From: Halobacillus litoralis
GTDB lineage: Bacteria > Bacillota > Bacilli > Bacillales > Halobacillaceae
NCBI RefSeq assembly: GCF_009856445.1
Contig: NZ_WMFA01000002.1
Location: 974,529-1,038,528, forward strand
DNA: 64,000 nucleotides
Reading direction: 5' to 3'
Part shown: positions 43,050 through 52,037 of the stretch, piece after piece
How the letters are laid out: each line of letters opens with the position of its first letter
How positions within the stretch are numbered: the first letter of the stretch is position 1
The notes under the pieces: generated by a model
Database searches by the model: none
Seen by the model: only the letters and a program-made list of their open reading frames with translations
Told to the model about the DNA's origin: nothing
Program-made: the position numbers and the translations under genes

Positions 43050-44351
43050 TTATTTAATGATGTTGTGGATCAATGTTGGTTTTTCGACTTTTTCACCAGA
43101 AATCATGTACGCTTCTTTCACTTTCTGGATCGAGTCGTTCGGCTGCTCGTCATCACTGATCAATACGACCAGAGCTTCGCCTGCTTTGACAGGATCGCCG
43201 ATTTTCTTCTTCAGACTGATTCCTACGCCGTGATTGATTTCATCCTCTTTCGTCGCACGACCGGCGCCAAGATACATGGCGGCTATGCCGATGGATTCTG
43301 CGTCGATCGCAGATACGTAGCCATCCTGATCCGCCGTGACTTCAATTTCATGAGCCGCTCTAGGTAGACGATCAAGATCATCAATCATAGAAACGTCTCC
43401 ACCCTGGGCCTCAATGAGCGTACGAAGGGACTGGAAGGCTTTTCCGTTTTCGATATTCGCTTCGATGGCTTTATACGCTTCTTCATAAGAAGAGAACTTT
43501 TCAGCAAGAACAGCCATATGTGAAGCGATTTCAAGAGAAAGCAGACGCAAGTCTTCGACGTTCTTCCCTTGAAGGATTTCCGCTGCTTCTTTAATTTCAT
43601 TGGCATTTCCGACCTCATAACCAAGCGGCTGATTCATGTCACTAATGACAGCTACGGTGTTACGTCCCAGGTTGTTTCCGATATTCACCATCTCACGAGC
43701 AAGTGCTTCAGAGTCTTCAAGCGTTTTCATGAAGGCGCCAGAACCTGTTTTCACATCAAGTACAATACTGTCTGCTCCGGACGCAATCTTTTTACTCATG
43801 ATGGAACCAGCGATCAATGGCAAGGAGTTTACGGTACCCGTTACGTCTCTAAGTGCATAAAGCTTTTTATCTGCAGGTGCAAGGTTTCCGGTTTGGCCTG
43901 CTACCGCAAGTTTATGAGTATTGACATTCTCGATGAACTTTTCTTTCGTCATCTCGATCTCAAGACCTTTGATGGACTCTAATTTATCAAGTGTTCCGCC
44001 TGTATGTCCAAGTCCACGACCTGACATTTTCGCTACAGGGATGCCGACAGAAGCGACCAATGGTCCTACGATGAATGTTACTTTATCGCCAACGCCGCCT
44101 GTGGAGTGCTTATCGACTTTCTTCCCTTCAATCGCTGAGAGGTCGATGGTTTCACCTGAGTCAACCATTGCTTGAGTCAACGTCGCTGTTTCTTCAGCAG
44201 TCATCCCCTGAAAATAAATCGCCATCGTAAAGGCAGAGGCCTGGTAATCAGGAATCTCCCCTTTTGTGTAACCTTCAACGAAGAATTCGATTTCTTCCTT
44301 AGTCAATTCCCCGCCATCACGTTTTTTTACTATAATGTCATACATTCTCAT
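43050..44351 (-). CDS. pdp: Pyrimidine-nucleoside phosphorylase
   Basis: A 433-residue nucleoside phosphorylase II enzyme that converts thymidine, deoxyuridine or uridine plus phosphate to base and (deoxy)ribose 1-phosphate. The family signature [19 protein letters not shown] is present; the phosphate-site segment [15 protein letters not shown] and the [20 protein letters not shown] region follow the B. subtilis enzyme. Start at 44351 with AAAGGGTG six bases upstream. It follows pupG and deoB on the same strand, forming a deoxynucleoside-salvage cluster with PupG and DeoB. Confidence 0.95.
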   Translation of the reverse strand: MRMYDIIVKKRDGGELTKEEIEFFVEGYTKGEIPDYQASAFTMAIYFQGMTAEETATLTQAMVDSGETIDLSAIEGKKVDKHSTGGVGDKVTFIVGPLVASVGIPVAKMSGRGLGHTGGTLDKLESIKGLEIEMTKEKFIENVNTHKLAVAGQTGNLAPADKKLYALRDVTGTVNSLPLIAGSIMSKKIASGADSIVLDVKTGSGAFMKTLEDSEALAREMVNIGNNLGRNTVAVISDMNQPLGYEVGNANEIKEAAEILQGKNVEDLRLLSLEIASHMAVLAEKFSSYEEAYKAIEANIENGKAFQSLRTLIEAQGGDVSMIDDLDRLPRAAHEIEVTADQDGYVSAIDAESIGIAAMYLGAGRATKEDEINHGVGISLKKKIGDPVKAGEALVVLISDDEQPNDSIQKVKEAYMISGEKVEKPTLIHNIIK

Positions 44352-44381
44352 CTCGATCACCCTTTACTTAAGTTTAAGAGA

Positions 44382-44403
44382 GAAAGCGTCCCGCGAGACG
44401 CTC
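44382..44403 (-). terminator. Hairpin between pupG and pdp
   Basis: AGCGTC and GACGCT form a short GC-rich stem around TCGCG, followed by a T/C-rich run on the minus strand; likely a partial terminator. Confidence 0.45.
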
Positions 44404-44409
44404 CCCTAT

Positions 44410-45231
44410 TTATGCTGGCAATGTTTTTAGCAGCTCTTTAACAAATCCAAGGAAGTCTTCACGCACTTGAGCTGTCGTTTCGATGACTTCATCATGTGTA
44501 AGCGGCTGGTCCAGAATTCCTGCGGCCATATTAGAAATACAAGAGATCCCAAGTACTCGGATGCCTGCATGGTTCGCGACCATCACTTCTGGGACCGTGG
44601 ACATTCCGACGGCATCTCCACCGAGTGTACGAAGCATACGTACTTCTGCACCTGTCTCATAGGCAGGTCCTGTGTTCCCGACATAAACCCCTTCCTGCAC
44701 CTGAAGGTCCAAACGCTCGGCAGACTGTTTCGCGTGATCGATCAAAGCACGATCATACGCTTCAGACATGTCCGGGAAACGTGGTCCAAGCTCCTCATCA
44801 TTCGGTCCGATCAGCGGGCTGTCTCCCATATTGTTGATATGGTCGGTAATGATCATCAAGTTGCCCGGCTTGAAGGTTTCATTGATGCCGCCCGCAGCGT
44901 TTGTAACGAATAGAGTTTCTACACCCAGCGCTTTCATGACGCGGACCGGGAATGTCACCTGTTTCATATCATAGCCTTCATAATAGTGGAAACGCCCCTG
45001 CATCGCGATCACTTGTCGCCCTTCCAATTCACCAACGACCAGCTGCCCTTTATGGCCGGAAACCGTTGATTCAGGGAAGTGAGGTATTTCCGTATAGGGA
45101 ATGGTTGTTGGATTTTGAATCTCCTCGGCAAGTACGCCGAGACCTGATCCTAGAATCAGTCCAACACTTGGTTCATGCGTTAATTTTCCTTGGATAAATT
45201 GAGCTGCTTCTTTCACTTGTGTTTGGTTCAT
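44410..45231 (-). CDS. pupG: Purine-nucleoside phosphorylase
   Basis: A 273-residue trimeric-type purine nucleoside phosphorylase (guanosine/inosine). It carries [41 protein letters not shown] and [15 protein letters not shown] (phosphate and ribose site), [14 protein letters not shown], and [18 protein letters not shown] (base site). Follows deoB by 16 bases. Symbol by synteny with B. subtilis drm-pupG. Confidence 0.96.
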   Translation of the reverse strand: MNQTQVKEAAQFIQGKLTHEPSVGLILGSGLGVLAEEIQNPTTIPYTEIPHFPESTVSGHKGQLVVGELEGRQVIAMQGRFHYYEGYDMKQVTFPVRVMKALGVETLFVTNAAGGINETFKPGNLMIITDHINNMGDSPLIGPNDEELGPRFPDMSEAYDRALIDHAKQSAERLDLQVQEGVYVGNTGPAYETGAEVRMLRTLGGDAVGMSTVPEVMVANHAGIRVLGISCISNMAAGILDQPLTHDEVIETTAQVREDFLGFVKELLKTLPA

Positions 45232-45247
45232 GATTGTTTCTCCTCCC

Positions 45248-46426
45248 TTATTGAATATCTTTCAAAAAGCTTTTGCCGTGTTCAGGCATTTGAATTGAGA
45301 AGTTTTCAGAAACGGTCGCACCGATATCCGCAAACGTTTGACGCTGATCCAATTCCTGTCCTTCTTTTATGCCATTATGATAGACAATCAATGGAACAAG
45401 TTCCCGTGTGTGATCTGTTCCGTGATGCACAGGATCATTCCCGTGGTCTGCTGTGATGATCAATAAATCGTCATCGTTCATTTTTTCCAACACTTCTGGC
45501 AGACGCGCGTCGTATTCCTGTAAGGCTTCCCCGTACCCTTGAGGGTCACGGCGGTGACCGAATTTCGCATCGAAATCGACAAGGTTCAAGAAGCTCATAC
45601 CGGTAAAGTCTTTATCCAGTGAATTCACCAATTGGTCCATGCCATCCATGTTGTCTTTCGTACGGATGGCTTCTGTTACGCCTTCTCCGTCATAGATATC
45701 AGAAATTTTCCCGATGGCGACCACATCGAGTCCTTCATCAGCCATCTCGTTCATCACTGTGCGTCCGAATGGCTTCAACGCATAATCATGACGATTGGAT
45801 GTACGTTCAAAAGCTCCCGGCTCCCCGATGAATGGGCGGGCAATGACACGTCCGACCATATATTTCTCATCCTTTGTGATTTCACGGCAGAACTCACAGA
45901 TTTCATAAAGCTCTTCCGGTGGAATCACATCTTCATGGGCAGCAATCTGCAGAACAGAATCGGCAGACGTGTAAATGATCAAGTCTCCCGTTTCCATATG
46001 ATGCTCTCCAAGTTCCTTAAGGATTTCCGTCCCTGATGCCGGCTTATTTCCGACAATGCCGCGGCCGGTCTTTTCTTTAATCTGATCCAGCAGCTCATCG
46101 GGAAAACCGTCCGGGAATGTACGGAAAGGCTGGTCAATATATAGACCCATGATTTCCCAGTGGCCGGTCATCGTATCCTTTCCGTTCGACGCTTCCACCA
46201 TCGTTGTATAGTGCGCTTTCGGATGGTCAGCCTTATCAATGCCCTGAATCTGGCGAATGTTGCTGAGTCCGAGCGATCCCATATGCGGCATGTCCAAGCC
46301 CTTCATATGTTCGGCAATGTGCCCGAGGGTGTCAGCCCCTTTGTCATCGAATTTTTCCGCATCCGGAGCCTCACCTATTCCTACAGAGTCCATAACTACT
46401 AAAAATACACGTTTGAATGAATTCAT
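45248..46426 (-). CDS. deoB: Phosphopentomutase
   Basis: A 392-residue alkaline-phosphatase-superfamily mutase interconverting (deoxy)ribose 1- and 5-phosphate (drm in B. subtilis). Metal and phospho-Thr motifs: [34 protein letters not shown], and [23 protein letters not shown] at 46426 is used with AGGAGG 8 bases upstream. Its product feeds deoxyribose-phosphate or pentose-phosphate metabolism with pupG and pdp. Confidence 0.96.
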   Translation of the reverse strand: MNSFKRVFLVVMDSVGIGEAPDAEKFDDKGADTLGHIAEHMKGLDMPHMGSLGLSNIRQIQGIDKADHPKAHYTTMVEASNGKDTMTGHWEIMGLYIDQPFRTFPDGFPDELLDQIKEKTGRGIVGNKPASGTEILKELGEHHMETGDLIIYTSADSVLQIAAHEDVIPPEELYEICEFCREITKDEKYMVGRVIARPFIGEPGAFERTSNRHDYALKPFGRTVMNEMADEGLDVVAIGKISDIYDGEGVTEAIRTKDNMDGMDQLVNSLDKDFTGMSFLNLVDFDAKFGHRRDPQGYGEALQEYDARLPEVLEKMNDDDLLIITADHGNDPVHHGTDHTRELVPLIVYHNGIKEGQELDQRQTFADIGATVSENFSIQMPEHGKSFLKDIQ

Positions 46427-46474
46427 CAAAGATCCCTCCTAATGTTTAATTTCCCAAATTCGTGAAAAACTACC

Positions 46475-46497
46475 CTACATTCTTAAGATGTAGGATG
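46475..46497 (-). terminator. Probable terminator after xerD
   Basis: CCTACATC pairs with AATGTAGG around a short loop, then GTAGTTTTTC on the minus strand. It lies about 28 bases past the xerD stop. Confidence 0.5.
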
Positions 46498-46523
46498 TCA
46501 GACAACTTAAAACACAAAAGAGT

Positions 46524-47411
46524 TTATGCCCGTGGATGATACGAGCGATAAACATCTTTCAACCTTGTCTTGGAGACATGGGTATAAATTTGAGTTGTTG
46601 AGATGTCTGCATGTCCAAGCATTTCCTGGACAGCCCTGAGATCGGCTCCATTTTCAAGAAGATGTGTAGCAAATGAATGGCGCAGGGTATGAGGGGTCAA
46701 CTCTTTATTGACACCCATTTCCCGAGCAACCGCTTTCAATATCTTCCAAAAACCCTGCCGTGATAGGGCATTCCCGTGATGATTCACGAAAAGCTCTTCG
46801 GTCTGTTTTTGCTTGACGAGTGCCTCGCGACCGACTTGCAAATAATTTTCAACCGCATCTTTGGCCATGTCACCAAGAGGAATGATTCTCTCTTTTGACC
46901 CTTTTCCAAGACAACGGACAAAGCCCATCGTCAAATGCAGATCCGTCACTTTAAGAGAAACAAGCTCTGTTACTCTCAGTCCAGTAGCATACAGCATTTC
47001 AAACATCGCTTTATTCCTCGCTGAAAGCGGGTCTTTGGCATGAATGTTCAAAAGCTTGTCCACATCGTCTGAAGAGAGCACTTTCGGAAGCTTCCTTTCT
47101 TTCTTCGGAGTTTCTATATGTAAGCTCGGATCCTGCTCTGTCACCTTCTCCCGGATCAGAAACTGGTGAAAAAGACGAATGGATGACAACAACCGGGCAA
47201 TGGTTGCGGATGAACGCCCCTGGTCATTGAGGTGATGCAAGTACTTCATAATATGCGAACGGGTCATTTCATCCCAACTTTTCACGCCTAATTCCTGCTG
47301 CAGGAAGCGATCGTACTGAGAAAGGTCCCGCTTGTAAGACTGAATCGTGTTAGGTGATAACCCGCGCTCTACGGTCAAATAATGAAAAAAATCTTCCAGC
47401 GCATGCTGCAT
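46524..47411 (-). CDS. xerD: Tyrosine recombinase XerD
   Basis: A 295-residue site-specific recombinase (RipX in B. subtilis) that with CodV/XerC resolves chromosome dimers at dif. The SAM-like N-terminal domain begins [20 protein letters not shown]. Catalytic residues are visible: Arg in [14 protein letters not shown], HxxR in [15 protein letters not shown], the second His in MLGHADIST, and the nucleophilic Tyr in STTQIYTHV. It is downstream of fur-yqzK and before deoB, in B. subtilis order. Confidence 0.96.
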   Translation of the reverse strand: MQHALEDFFHYLTVERGLSPNTIQSYKRDLSQYDRFLQQELGVKSWDEMTRSHIMKYLHHLNDQGRSSATIARLLSSIRLFHQFLIREKVTEQDPSLHIETPKKERKLPKVLSSDDVDKLLNIHAKDPLSARNKAMFEMLYATGLRVTELVSLKVTDLHLTMGFVRCLGKGSKERIIPLGDMAKDAVENYLQVGREALVKQKQTEELFVNHHGNALSRQGFWKILKAVAREMGVNKELTPHTLRHSFATHLLENGADLRAVQEMLGHADISTTQIYTHVSKTRLKDVYRSYHPRA

Positions 47412-47418
47412 CTTCCAT

Positions 47419-47637
47419 CTACTCTCCTAACCGAAAAAATATCGACAGCCGATCCGTCCATGGTTGTTCCAGGGGTTGATAGACTTTGATGGCCGTACCA
47501 CCTGGCGGATCGTATCGATGCTGGCGCTCGTATTCTTCATGTACCATTCGTAAGGCCATATAAAAAACACATGTACAAACGGTGAATACAATCAGGACTT
47601 TAATCAAATCTCTTAAACTGTGCTTTAAACGAGTCAT
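47419..47637 (-). CDS. yqzK: DUF4227 membrane protein YqzK
   Basis: A 72-residue protein with one membrane segment (about 11-32; [20 protein letters not shown]) and the conserved [14 protein letters not shown] and FFRLGE end of the YqzK family. Function unknown. It ends 7 bases before xerD and is expected to be cotranscribed with it. A TTTGTAA-containing dyad lies 25-60 bases upstream. Confidence 0.85.
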   Translation of the reverse strand: MTRLKHSLRDLIKVLIVFTVCTCVFYMALRMVHEEYERQHRYDPPGGTAIKVYQPLEQPWTDRLSIFFRLGE

Positions 47638-47890
47638 GGCACTCCCCTCACTTCCGTACCTTTTTGTAAAGGATATGCCTAAATTCCTTACAAATATACG
47701 TAGAATGATGAGAGAAATGGATGACGAAGCGCTTTAAAAAACAGCACAAGCCCCATCTAGGTTTAACGTACACGATTTTCGTTCATTTGTAAATAAAAAT
47801 ACAAGAGTCAGAGATTTTAGAAAACGTATACATAGAACCAGCCTGGACCGTCCTTCCTCCACGCTTCCCCCTGGATGTTTCAAAACGCGC
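47638..47890. other. Intergenic region upstream of yqzK
   Basis: Contains an imperfect dyad, TTTGTAAAGGA and TCCTTACAAA (about 47662-47697), 25 bases before the yqzK start. The remaining sequence to the fur terminator shows no gene. Confidence 0.4.
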
Positions 47891-47923
47891 AAAATAAAAA
47901 GCCACTATGTCCTTCATAGCGGC
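47891..47923 (-). terminator. Intrinsic terminator of fur
   Basis: GCCGCTATG pairs with CATAGTGGC (one G-T) around AAGGA, followed by a T-rich run on the minus strand, 8 bases past the fur stop. Confidence 0.85.
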
Positions 47924-47930
47924 GGTCTTT

Positions 47931-48407
47931 TCATTCTTCGTTTGATTTTGCAGATGAGGTCGTAACAGCCTGTTTCTGGCACACACGACAAATGCCATGG
48001 AACGTCAAGCGGTGATCTTTCACTTCAAAACCCCACTGACTTTCAACGATTTTTTCTACATCCCCTAAGAGATCTTCATCGATTTCTTCCACTGATCCAC
48101 ACTCAATACATACGAGATGATGGTGAAAGTGTTCGGCACCTTCTTTTCTCAAGTCATATCGGGAGACGCCATCTCCAAAATTAATTTTATCGACAACTTT
48201 TAGTTCTGATAGTAATTCTAATGTTCGATAGACGGTTGCTAGACCAATTTCTGGTGCTTTCTCTTTTACGAGGAGGTAAACATCTTCCGCACTTAAGTGG
48301 TCTTCTTCATTTTCCAAAAGTACCCGTACTGTGGCTTCACGCTGCGGGGTCAGCTTATAACTCTGGGAATGCAGCTGTTTTTTTATTTTATCTATACGAT
48401 GTTCCAT
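47931..48407 (-). CDS. fur: Ferric uptake regulator Fur
   Basis: A 158-residue iron-responsive repressor. An N-terminal winged helix (KLTPQREATVRVLLENEEDH, GLATVYRTLELLSEL) leads to the dimerisation domain with EHFHHHLVCIECGSVEEI and a second Cys pair (HGICRVC). The CIEC and CRVC pairs form the structural zinc site, and HHH/E residues the regulatory iron site. B. subtilis fur is itself PerR-controlled; matching sites lie upstream (48440-48507). The tail after the second Cys pair is somewhat long. Confidence 0.95.
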   Translation of the reverse strand: MEHRIDKIKKQLHSQSYKLTPQREATVRVLLENEEDHLSAEDVYLLVKEKAPEIGLATVYRTLELLSELKVVDKINFGDGVSRYDLRKEGAEHFHHHLVCIECGSVEEIDEDLLGDVEKIVESQWGFEVKDHRLTFHGICRVCQKQAVTTSSAKSNEE

Positions 48408-48439
48408 ATCGTTCGTCCCTCCCTCGTAATACCAATTTC

Positions 48440-48468
48440 ATTATAATCAGAGACAGAACGAGTGTCAA
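48440..48468 (-). promoter_or_regulatory. Sigma-A promoter of fur
   Basis: TTGACA (48463-48468) and TATAAT (48440-48445) are perfect consensus hexamers on the minus strand with an ideal 17-base spacer, placed 33 bases before the fur ATG. Confidence 0.92.
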
Positions 48469-48469
48469 A

Positions 48470-48484
48470 TTATAATTATTTTAA
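48470..48484. promoter_or_regulatory. PerR-like box upstream of fur
   Basis: TTATAATTATTTTAA differs from the Per-box consensus TTATAATNATTATAA at one position and abuts the fur -35 element. PerR control of fur is established in B. subtilis. Confidence 0.7.
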
Positions 48485-48492
48485 TCTGTTAA

Positions 48493-48507
48493 CGATAATC
48501 ATTATTA
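48493..48507. promoter_or_regulatory. Fur-like box upstream of fur
   Basis: CGATAATCATTATTA matches the Fur 7-1-7 consensus TGATAATNATTATCA except at positions 1 and 14. It lies about 25 bases beyond the fur -35, suggesting feedback control. It could also be a second PerR site, since the two motifs are related. Confidence 0.55.
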
Positions 48508-48518
48508 TTTAATATGAT

Positions 48519-49157
48519 TTACTTGTAAATCCATTTCAACACATATTCCAAAAATGTGTTGCTTAGAAAGACTTCTACGACCGAAGAAACCATAAGAATC
48601 GCAATCAACGCTCCGAACAGCGCACTATATCTTACAAAGCCCTTCATAATCGGCTGGTGAACCCGGCGGATGAAAAGCTGCTTACATAGAGTCAGTGAAA
48701 AAATCAAAGCAAGGGAACCGGCGATCAGATAGACAGGAATAATAATGACATTTTGGGGGGCGATGGAAACGGAAGAAATCAACAATCCGTACCAGCCCAT
48801 CTGATTGACCAGGAAACCGACGGAAAACCCGATGACCAATCCTTTCAGGAAGAGCAACACCGTAATGATCGGCATCCCGATGACAGAGATCCCAAGCAAA
48901 AATAAGAGAAGCATATACTTGAGATGGTAAAGAACGCTGTCTTTCCACAGGGTAGCTTTTCCGGTTCCCCCTATCATCGTCTGCTGCTCAAAAAACTGCT
49001 TCAGATAAAAGAAGAGATCCTGCTTTTGGACAAAGTTCATACTGTTTACGATCACAGCCCCGAAAATCATCCCCATAATAAATAGAACGAAAATAAACAC
49101 GAAAATGTTCATATGTGTTTGAACGTCGTTTTTAACCATTCGCATACCCTGCTGCAT
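48519..49157 (-). CDS. spoIIM: Stage II sporulation protein M
   Basis: A 212-residue membrane protein with about five helices that forms, with SpoIID and SpoIIP, the machine driving septal peptidoglycan remodelling and engulfment. It begins MQQGMRMVKNDVQTHMNIF; the segments FVFIFVLFIMGMIFGAVIVN and LISSVSIAPQNVIIIPVYLI are typical. AGGTGG lies 8 bases upstream. It lies between the EndoQ-like gene and fur, as in B. subtilis. Confidence 0.94.
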   Translation of the reverse strand: MQQGMRMVKNDVQTHMNIFVFIFVLFIMGMIFGAVIVNSMNFVQKQDLFFYLKQFFEQQTMIGGTGKATLWKDSVLYHLKYMLLLFLLGISVIGMPIITVLLFLKGLVIGFSVGFLVNQMGWYGLLISSVSIAPQNVIIIPVYLIAGSLALIFSLTLCKQLFIRRVHQPIMKGFVRYSALFGALIAILMVSSVVEVFLSNTFLEYVLKWIYK

Positions 49158-49238
49158 CTTTTCTCCACCTTTCTCTTCACCGGTCTATGACCAATCTATG
49201 AGAGAGATGGAAAAAGTAGACCACATCCAGCTCAGTTT

Positions 49239-50399
49239 CTATTGAATTCTTCCATATCGTCCTCCACCACCAGCCTCAATGGTAAGTGTACCGTTCCTCA
49301 TGGCCATGATCCGCTCAGCCACTTGTTCTGGAATGACTGTCTTCAAGTCTTCCCTTGATACTTCATGGATAATTGCCATCTCGGTACCAAAAGCATCGAT
49401 TAACTTTTCATAGGTACGCGTTCCTACTCCAGGGAGAGATGATAGAGGCACTTGATAGATATAGGGGGGTCTTTCTTTCATTTGGGTGCTAGATTTCAAC
49501 TCCTCCACACGATCCTTGACGCCTTTGACGATTTTTTTGGATCCACACTGTTCACACCGGGATGCAGAAACTTCTACAGAGAAAAGACATTCAGCACAAA
49601 CCGTCTGGTGGTATTTTCCCATGGCTGGACTCATCCCGTAATTCGTGAGGACTTTTCTTCCCTCTCTCTTGTGTAGAGCCATCCGTAATTCTTCAAAGTT
49701 CAATGCCTTCAATGCCATCCGCTGATACTCCCGGGCAAGCTTTCCTAAAGAATGAGCATCCGAGTTGGTCACATAGGTATACGGTTCAAGTTCACCAATC
49801 CCATCAGCCATCTCTGTGTCAGCGCTCAATCCAAGTTCAATGGCATCGATTTTGTCTGGATCCAGAACTTCTCTTAAGGTTTGTTTCACTCCTTTTCCAT
49901 AAAGGCTTTTAAATGGAGTGAAAACATGGGCCGGAATGAAGATTCCTTCCTGTTCTTTCACGTATTGCTGGAGTTCGCGGGCCGTACCGTAAAAACGTTG
50001 GGAGCTTAAGTTCACGTTCTTCATTTTCATTGAAAGCCATGCAGTGAATGCCTTCATCCGGTCCAATGTCGGAAAATAAGAAAGCACATGGATAGGGCCG
50101 GAGCAGGCCGCATCATAGACTTCAATTTCAGAGCCCAAAAGGAGGACCGTATCCTGATAACGAACCCCTCCTTCTTTTAATTCCACGGCCTGCCCACGAT
50201 CGATCAGATCCTGCATTTCTTCCTGAACAGCAGGTGCTTGCGCATCAATGACCCCAACCATATCCAGCCCTTTTCGATTCGTCGCTTCTTCAAAGATGTT
50301 CGAGAGGGTCAGCGATTTTGAGCCGGTAATTTTCACAGGCTTTCCGTTCCAGTCCCTTCCGATATGAATATGTAAATCGACGAAAAACGTATCCATCAT
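49239..50399 (-). CDS. EndoQ-family nuclease (YqxK-like)
   Basis: A 386-residue TIGR00375/EndoQ-type protein: a PHP metallo-nuclease domain (FFVDLHIHIGRDWNGKPV, then HVFTPFKSLYGK and TNSDAHSLGKLAREY) is followed by a CAEC...CEQCG zinc ribbon. A C-terminal helix-hairpin-helix (LSSLPGVGTRTYEKL) follows. EndoQ proteins nick DNA at deaminated bases such as hypoxanthine and uracil, so a repair role is likely. The frame overlaps the nudF stop by 4 bases; two ATG codons begin the gene and the first is used. Order nudF-EndoQ-spoIIM matches B. subtilis yqkG-yqxK-spoIIM. Confidence 0.88.
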   Translation of the reverse strand: MMDTFFVDLHIHIGRDWNGKPVKITGSKSLTLSNIFEEATNRKGLDMVGVIDAQAPAVQEEMQDLIDRGQAVELKEGGVRYQDTVLLLGSEIEVYDAACSGPIHVLSYFPTLDRMKAFTAWLSMKMKNVNLSSQRFYGTARELQQYVKEQEGIFIPAHVFTPFKSLYGKGVKQTLREVLDPDKIDAIELGLSADTEMADGIGELEPYTYVTNSDAHSLGKLAREYQRMALKALNFEELRMALHKREGRKVLTNYGMSPAMGKYHQTVCAECLFSVEVSASRCEQCGSKKIVKGVKDRVEELKSSTQMKERPPYIYQVPLSSLPGVGTRTYEKLIDAFGTEMAIIHEVSREDLKTVIPEQVAERIMAMRNGTLTIEAGGGGRYGRIQ

Positions 50400-50950
50400 C
50401 TCGCATTTCTCAATTTCATATATAAGATGGCATAGGCCGTCTTCGCGTCATGGATCCGCTCTTCTTTTTCCAAAGCTTCCGCTTCCTCCACCGTCAGTTC
50501 CATTTGTTCGACGAACTCATCCTCATCTCCGTCCGGCTGCTGCTCCATCGGTTTGATTTGGTCCGTGAAATAAAGGTGGACAATTTCATCAGCAAATCCT
50601 GGGGATGTGTAGAAAGAGGTAATGAACTCAAGGTCATCGGATGTGTACCCCGTTTCCTCTTCCAATTCCCTGAGGGCGCATGTTTTCGGTTCTTCCCCCG
50701 GTTCAAGCTTGCCTGCAGGAATTTCAATAATGCTTTTTTCCATCGGTTTCCTGTACTGTTCGACACAGACAAGCTTCCCTTCATCTGTCACGGCAATGAC
50801 AGCGACAGCACCTGGGTGACGGATCAGTTCTCGTTTAGATGTATTCCCATCGGGTAAAGTAACACTGTCGACATCCAATTGAACAATTTTCCCTTTATAA
50901 ATCGTTTCGGTTTCATATGTTTTCTCTTCGAATTTCTTCAAAACATTCAT
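50396..50950 (-). CDS. nudF: ADP-ribose pyrophosphatase NudF
   Basis: A 184-residue Nudix hydrolase cleaving ADP-ribose to AMP and ribose 5-phosphate. The Nudix box is intact: AGKLEPGEEPKTCALRELEE, then ETGY (GX5EX7REUXEEXGU). N-terminal ETIYKGKIVQLDVDSV is typical of ADP-ribose-specific members. It corresponds to yqkG of B. subtilis by position (next to the aldo/keto reductase yqkF) and overlaps the EndoQ-like gene by 4 bases. Confidence 0.93.
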   Translation of the reverse strand: MNVLKKFEEKTYETETIYKGKIVQLDVDSVTLPDGNTSKRELIRHPGAVAVIAVTDEGKLVCVEQYRKPMEKSIIEIPAGKLEPGEEPKTCALRELEEETGYTSDDLEFITSFYTSPGFADEIVHLYFTDQIKPMEQQPDGDEDEFVEQMELTVEEAEALEKEERIHDAKTAYAILYMKLRNAR

Positions 50951-51036
50951 CCTCTCTTGTTCCTATCGTTATTTTATCACAGGAGTGGCATGGAACCGGA
51001 ACAATCCGCTACACTTAAAATGGAAAGGATGATTAT

Positions 51037-51960
51037 ATGAACAAACGTCAATTAGGATCTTCCGATTTATATGTATCAGAAATCAGTTTAGGGTGCATGT
51101 CGCTCGGAACCGATCATAACAAAGCCAAAGACATCATCGACCGGACCGTCGATGCGGGAATCAATTACTTAGACACGGCCGATTTATACGATTTTGGGGA
51201 AAATGAAAAAATCGTAGGAGAAGCGGTCAAAGGAAAAAGAGACGACCTGTTGATCGGCACGAAGGTCGGCAACAATTTCAATGCTGATGAGAAAGACTGG
51301 CACTGGGACCCGTCCAAGAAGCACATTAAAGAAGGGGTGAAAGACAGTCTGAAACGACTGGGAATCGATTATATCGATCTTTACCAGCTTCATGGGGGAA
51401 CCATCGATGATCCAATAGAAGAAAGCATTGAAGCATTTGAAGACCTTAAACAAGAAGGTTTGATCAGAGAATACGGGATATCTTCCATCCGCCCGAATGT
51501 CATTAAAGAATACGTAGAAAAATCGAACATCGTCAGTGTAATGATGCAGTACAATGCTCTTGATCGACGTCCGGAAGAAGAAATTCTACAGCTCCTGGCA
51601 GATAATGAAATTAGTGTCCTGGCAAGAGGACCGCTGGCAAAAGGGATGTTATCTTCAAAAGGACTGGAAAAAGCTGAAGAAAAAGCAGCCGATGGATTTT
51701 TAGAATACAGCCAGGAAGAAGTATTGGAAATTGCGAAGCAATGGCAGTCGTTCACTACTGATGAGAAAACGGCTGAAACACTAGCGCTTCAATATGTCCT
51801 GCAAAATCCTACGGTCGCGACCGCCGTCTTTGGAGCAAGCTCCGCAGAACAACTGAGGGATAACCTGCGTTACCTTGACGCTCCACCGTTGACGGAGCAG
51901 ACTTATAAGGAAATGCAAGCTCTGACAAAAGCCATCACCTATCAAAAACATAGAGCCTAA
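51037..51960 (+). CDS. yqkF: Aldo/keto reductase (YqkF-like)
   Basis: A 307-residue NADPH-dependent aldo/keto reductase. The TIM barrel shows the catalytic Asp-Tyr pair in INYLDTADLYDFGENEKIVG, and IDYIDLYQLHGG carries the catalytic His environment. The NADPH phosphate site NPTVATAVFGASSAEQLRDN lies near the C-terminus. Substrate unknown. It is divergent from nudF as yqkF/yqkG are in B. subtilis, and followed by a bidirectional terminator. Confidence 0.9.
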   Translation: MNKRQLGSSDLYVSEISLGCMSLGTDHNKAKDIIDRTVDAGINYLDTADLYDFGENEKIVGEAVKGKRDDLLIGTKVGNNFNADEKDWHWDPSKKHIKEGVKDSLKRLGIDYIDLYQLHGGTIDDPIEESIEAFEDLKQEGLIREYGISSIRPNVIKEYVEKSNIVSVMMQYNALDRRPEEEILQLLADNEISVLARGPLAKGMLSSKGLEKAEEKAADGFLEYSQEEVLEIAKQWQSFTTDEKTAETLALQYVLQNPTVATAVFGASSAEQLRDNLRYLDAPPLTEQTYKEMQALTKAITYQKHRA

Positions 51961-51977
51961 TATAGATGAAATGAAAC

Positions 51978-52024
51978 GAAAAGACGAGGATGCCCTACGC
52001 AAAGGCACCCTCGTCTTTTTTTCA
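51978..52024. terminator. Bidirectional terminator after the aldo/keto reductase
   Basis: AAAAGACGAGGATGCC pairs with GGCACCCTCGTCTTTT around a short loop, with T runs on both strands; convergent genes on either side. Confidence 0.9.
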
Positions 52025-52037
52025 TTGGAAGCTCAAG

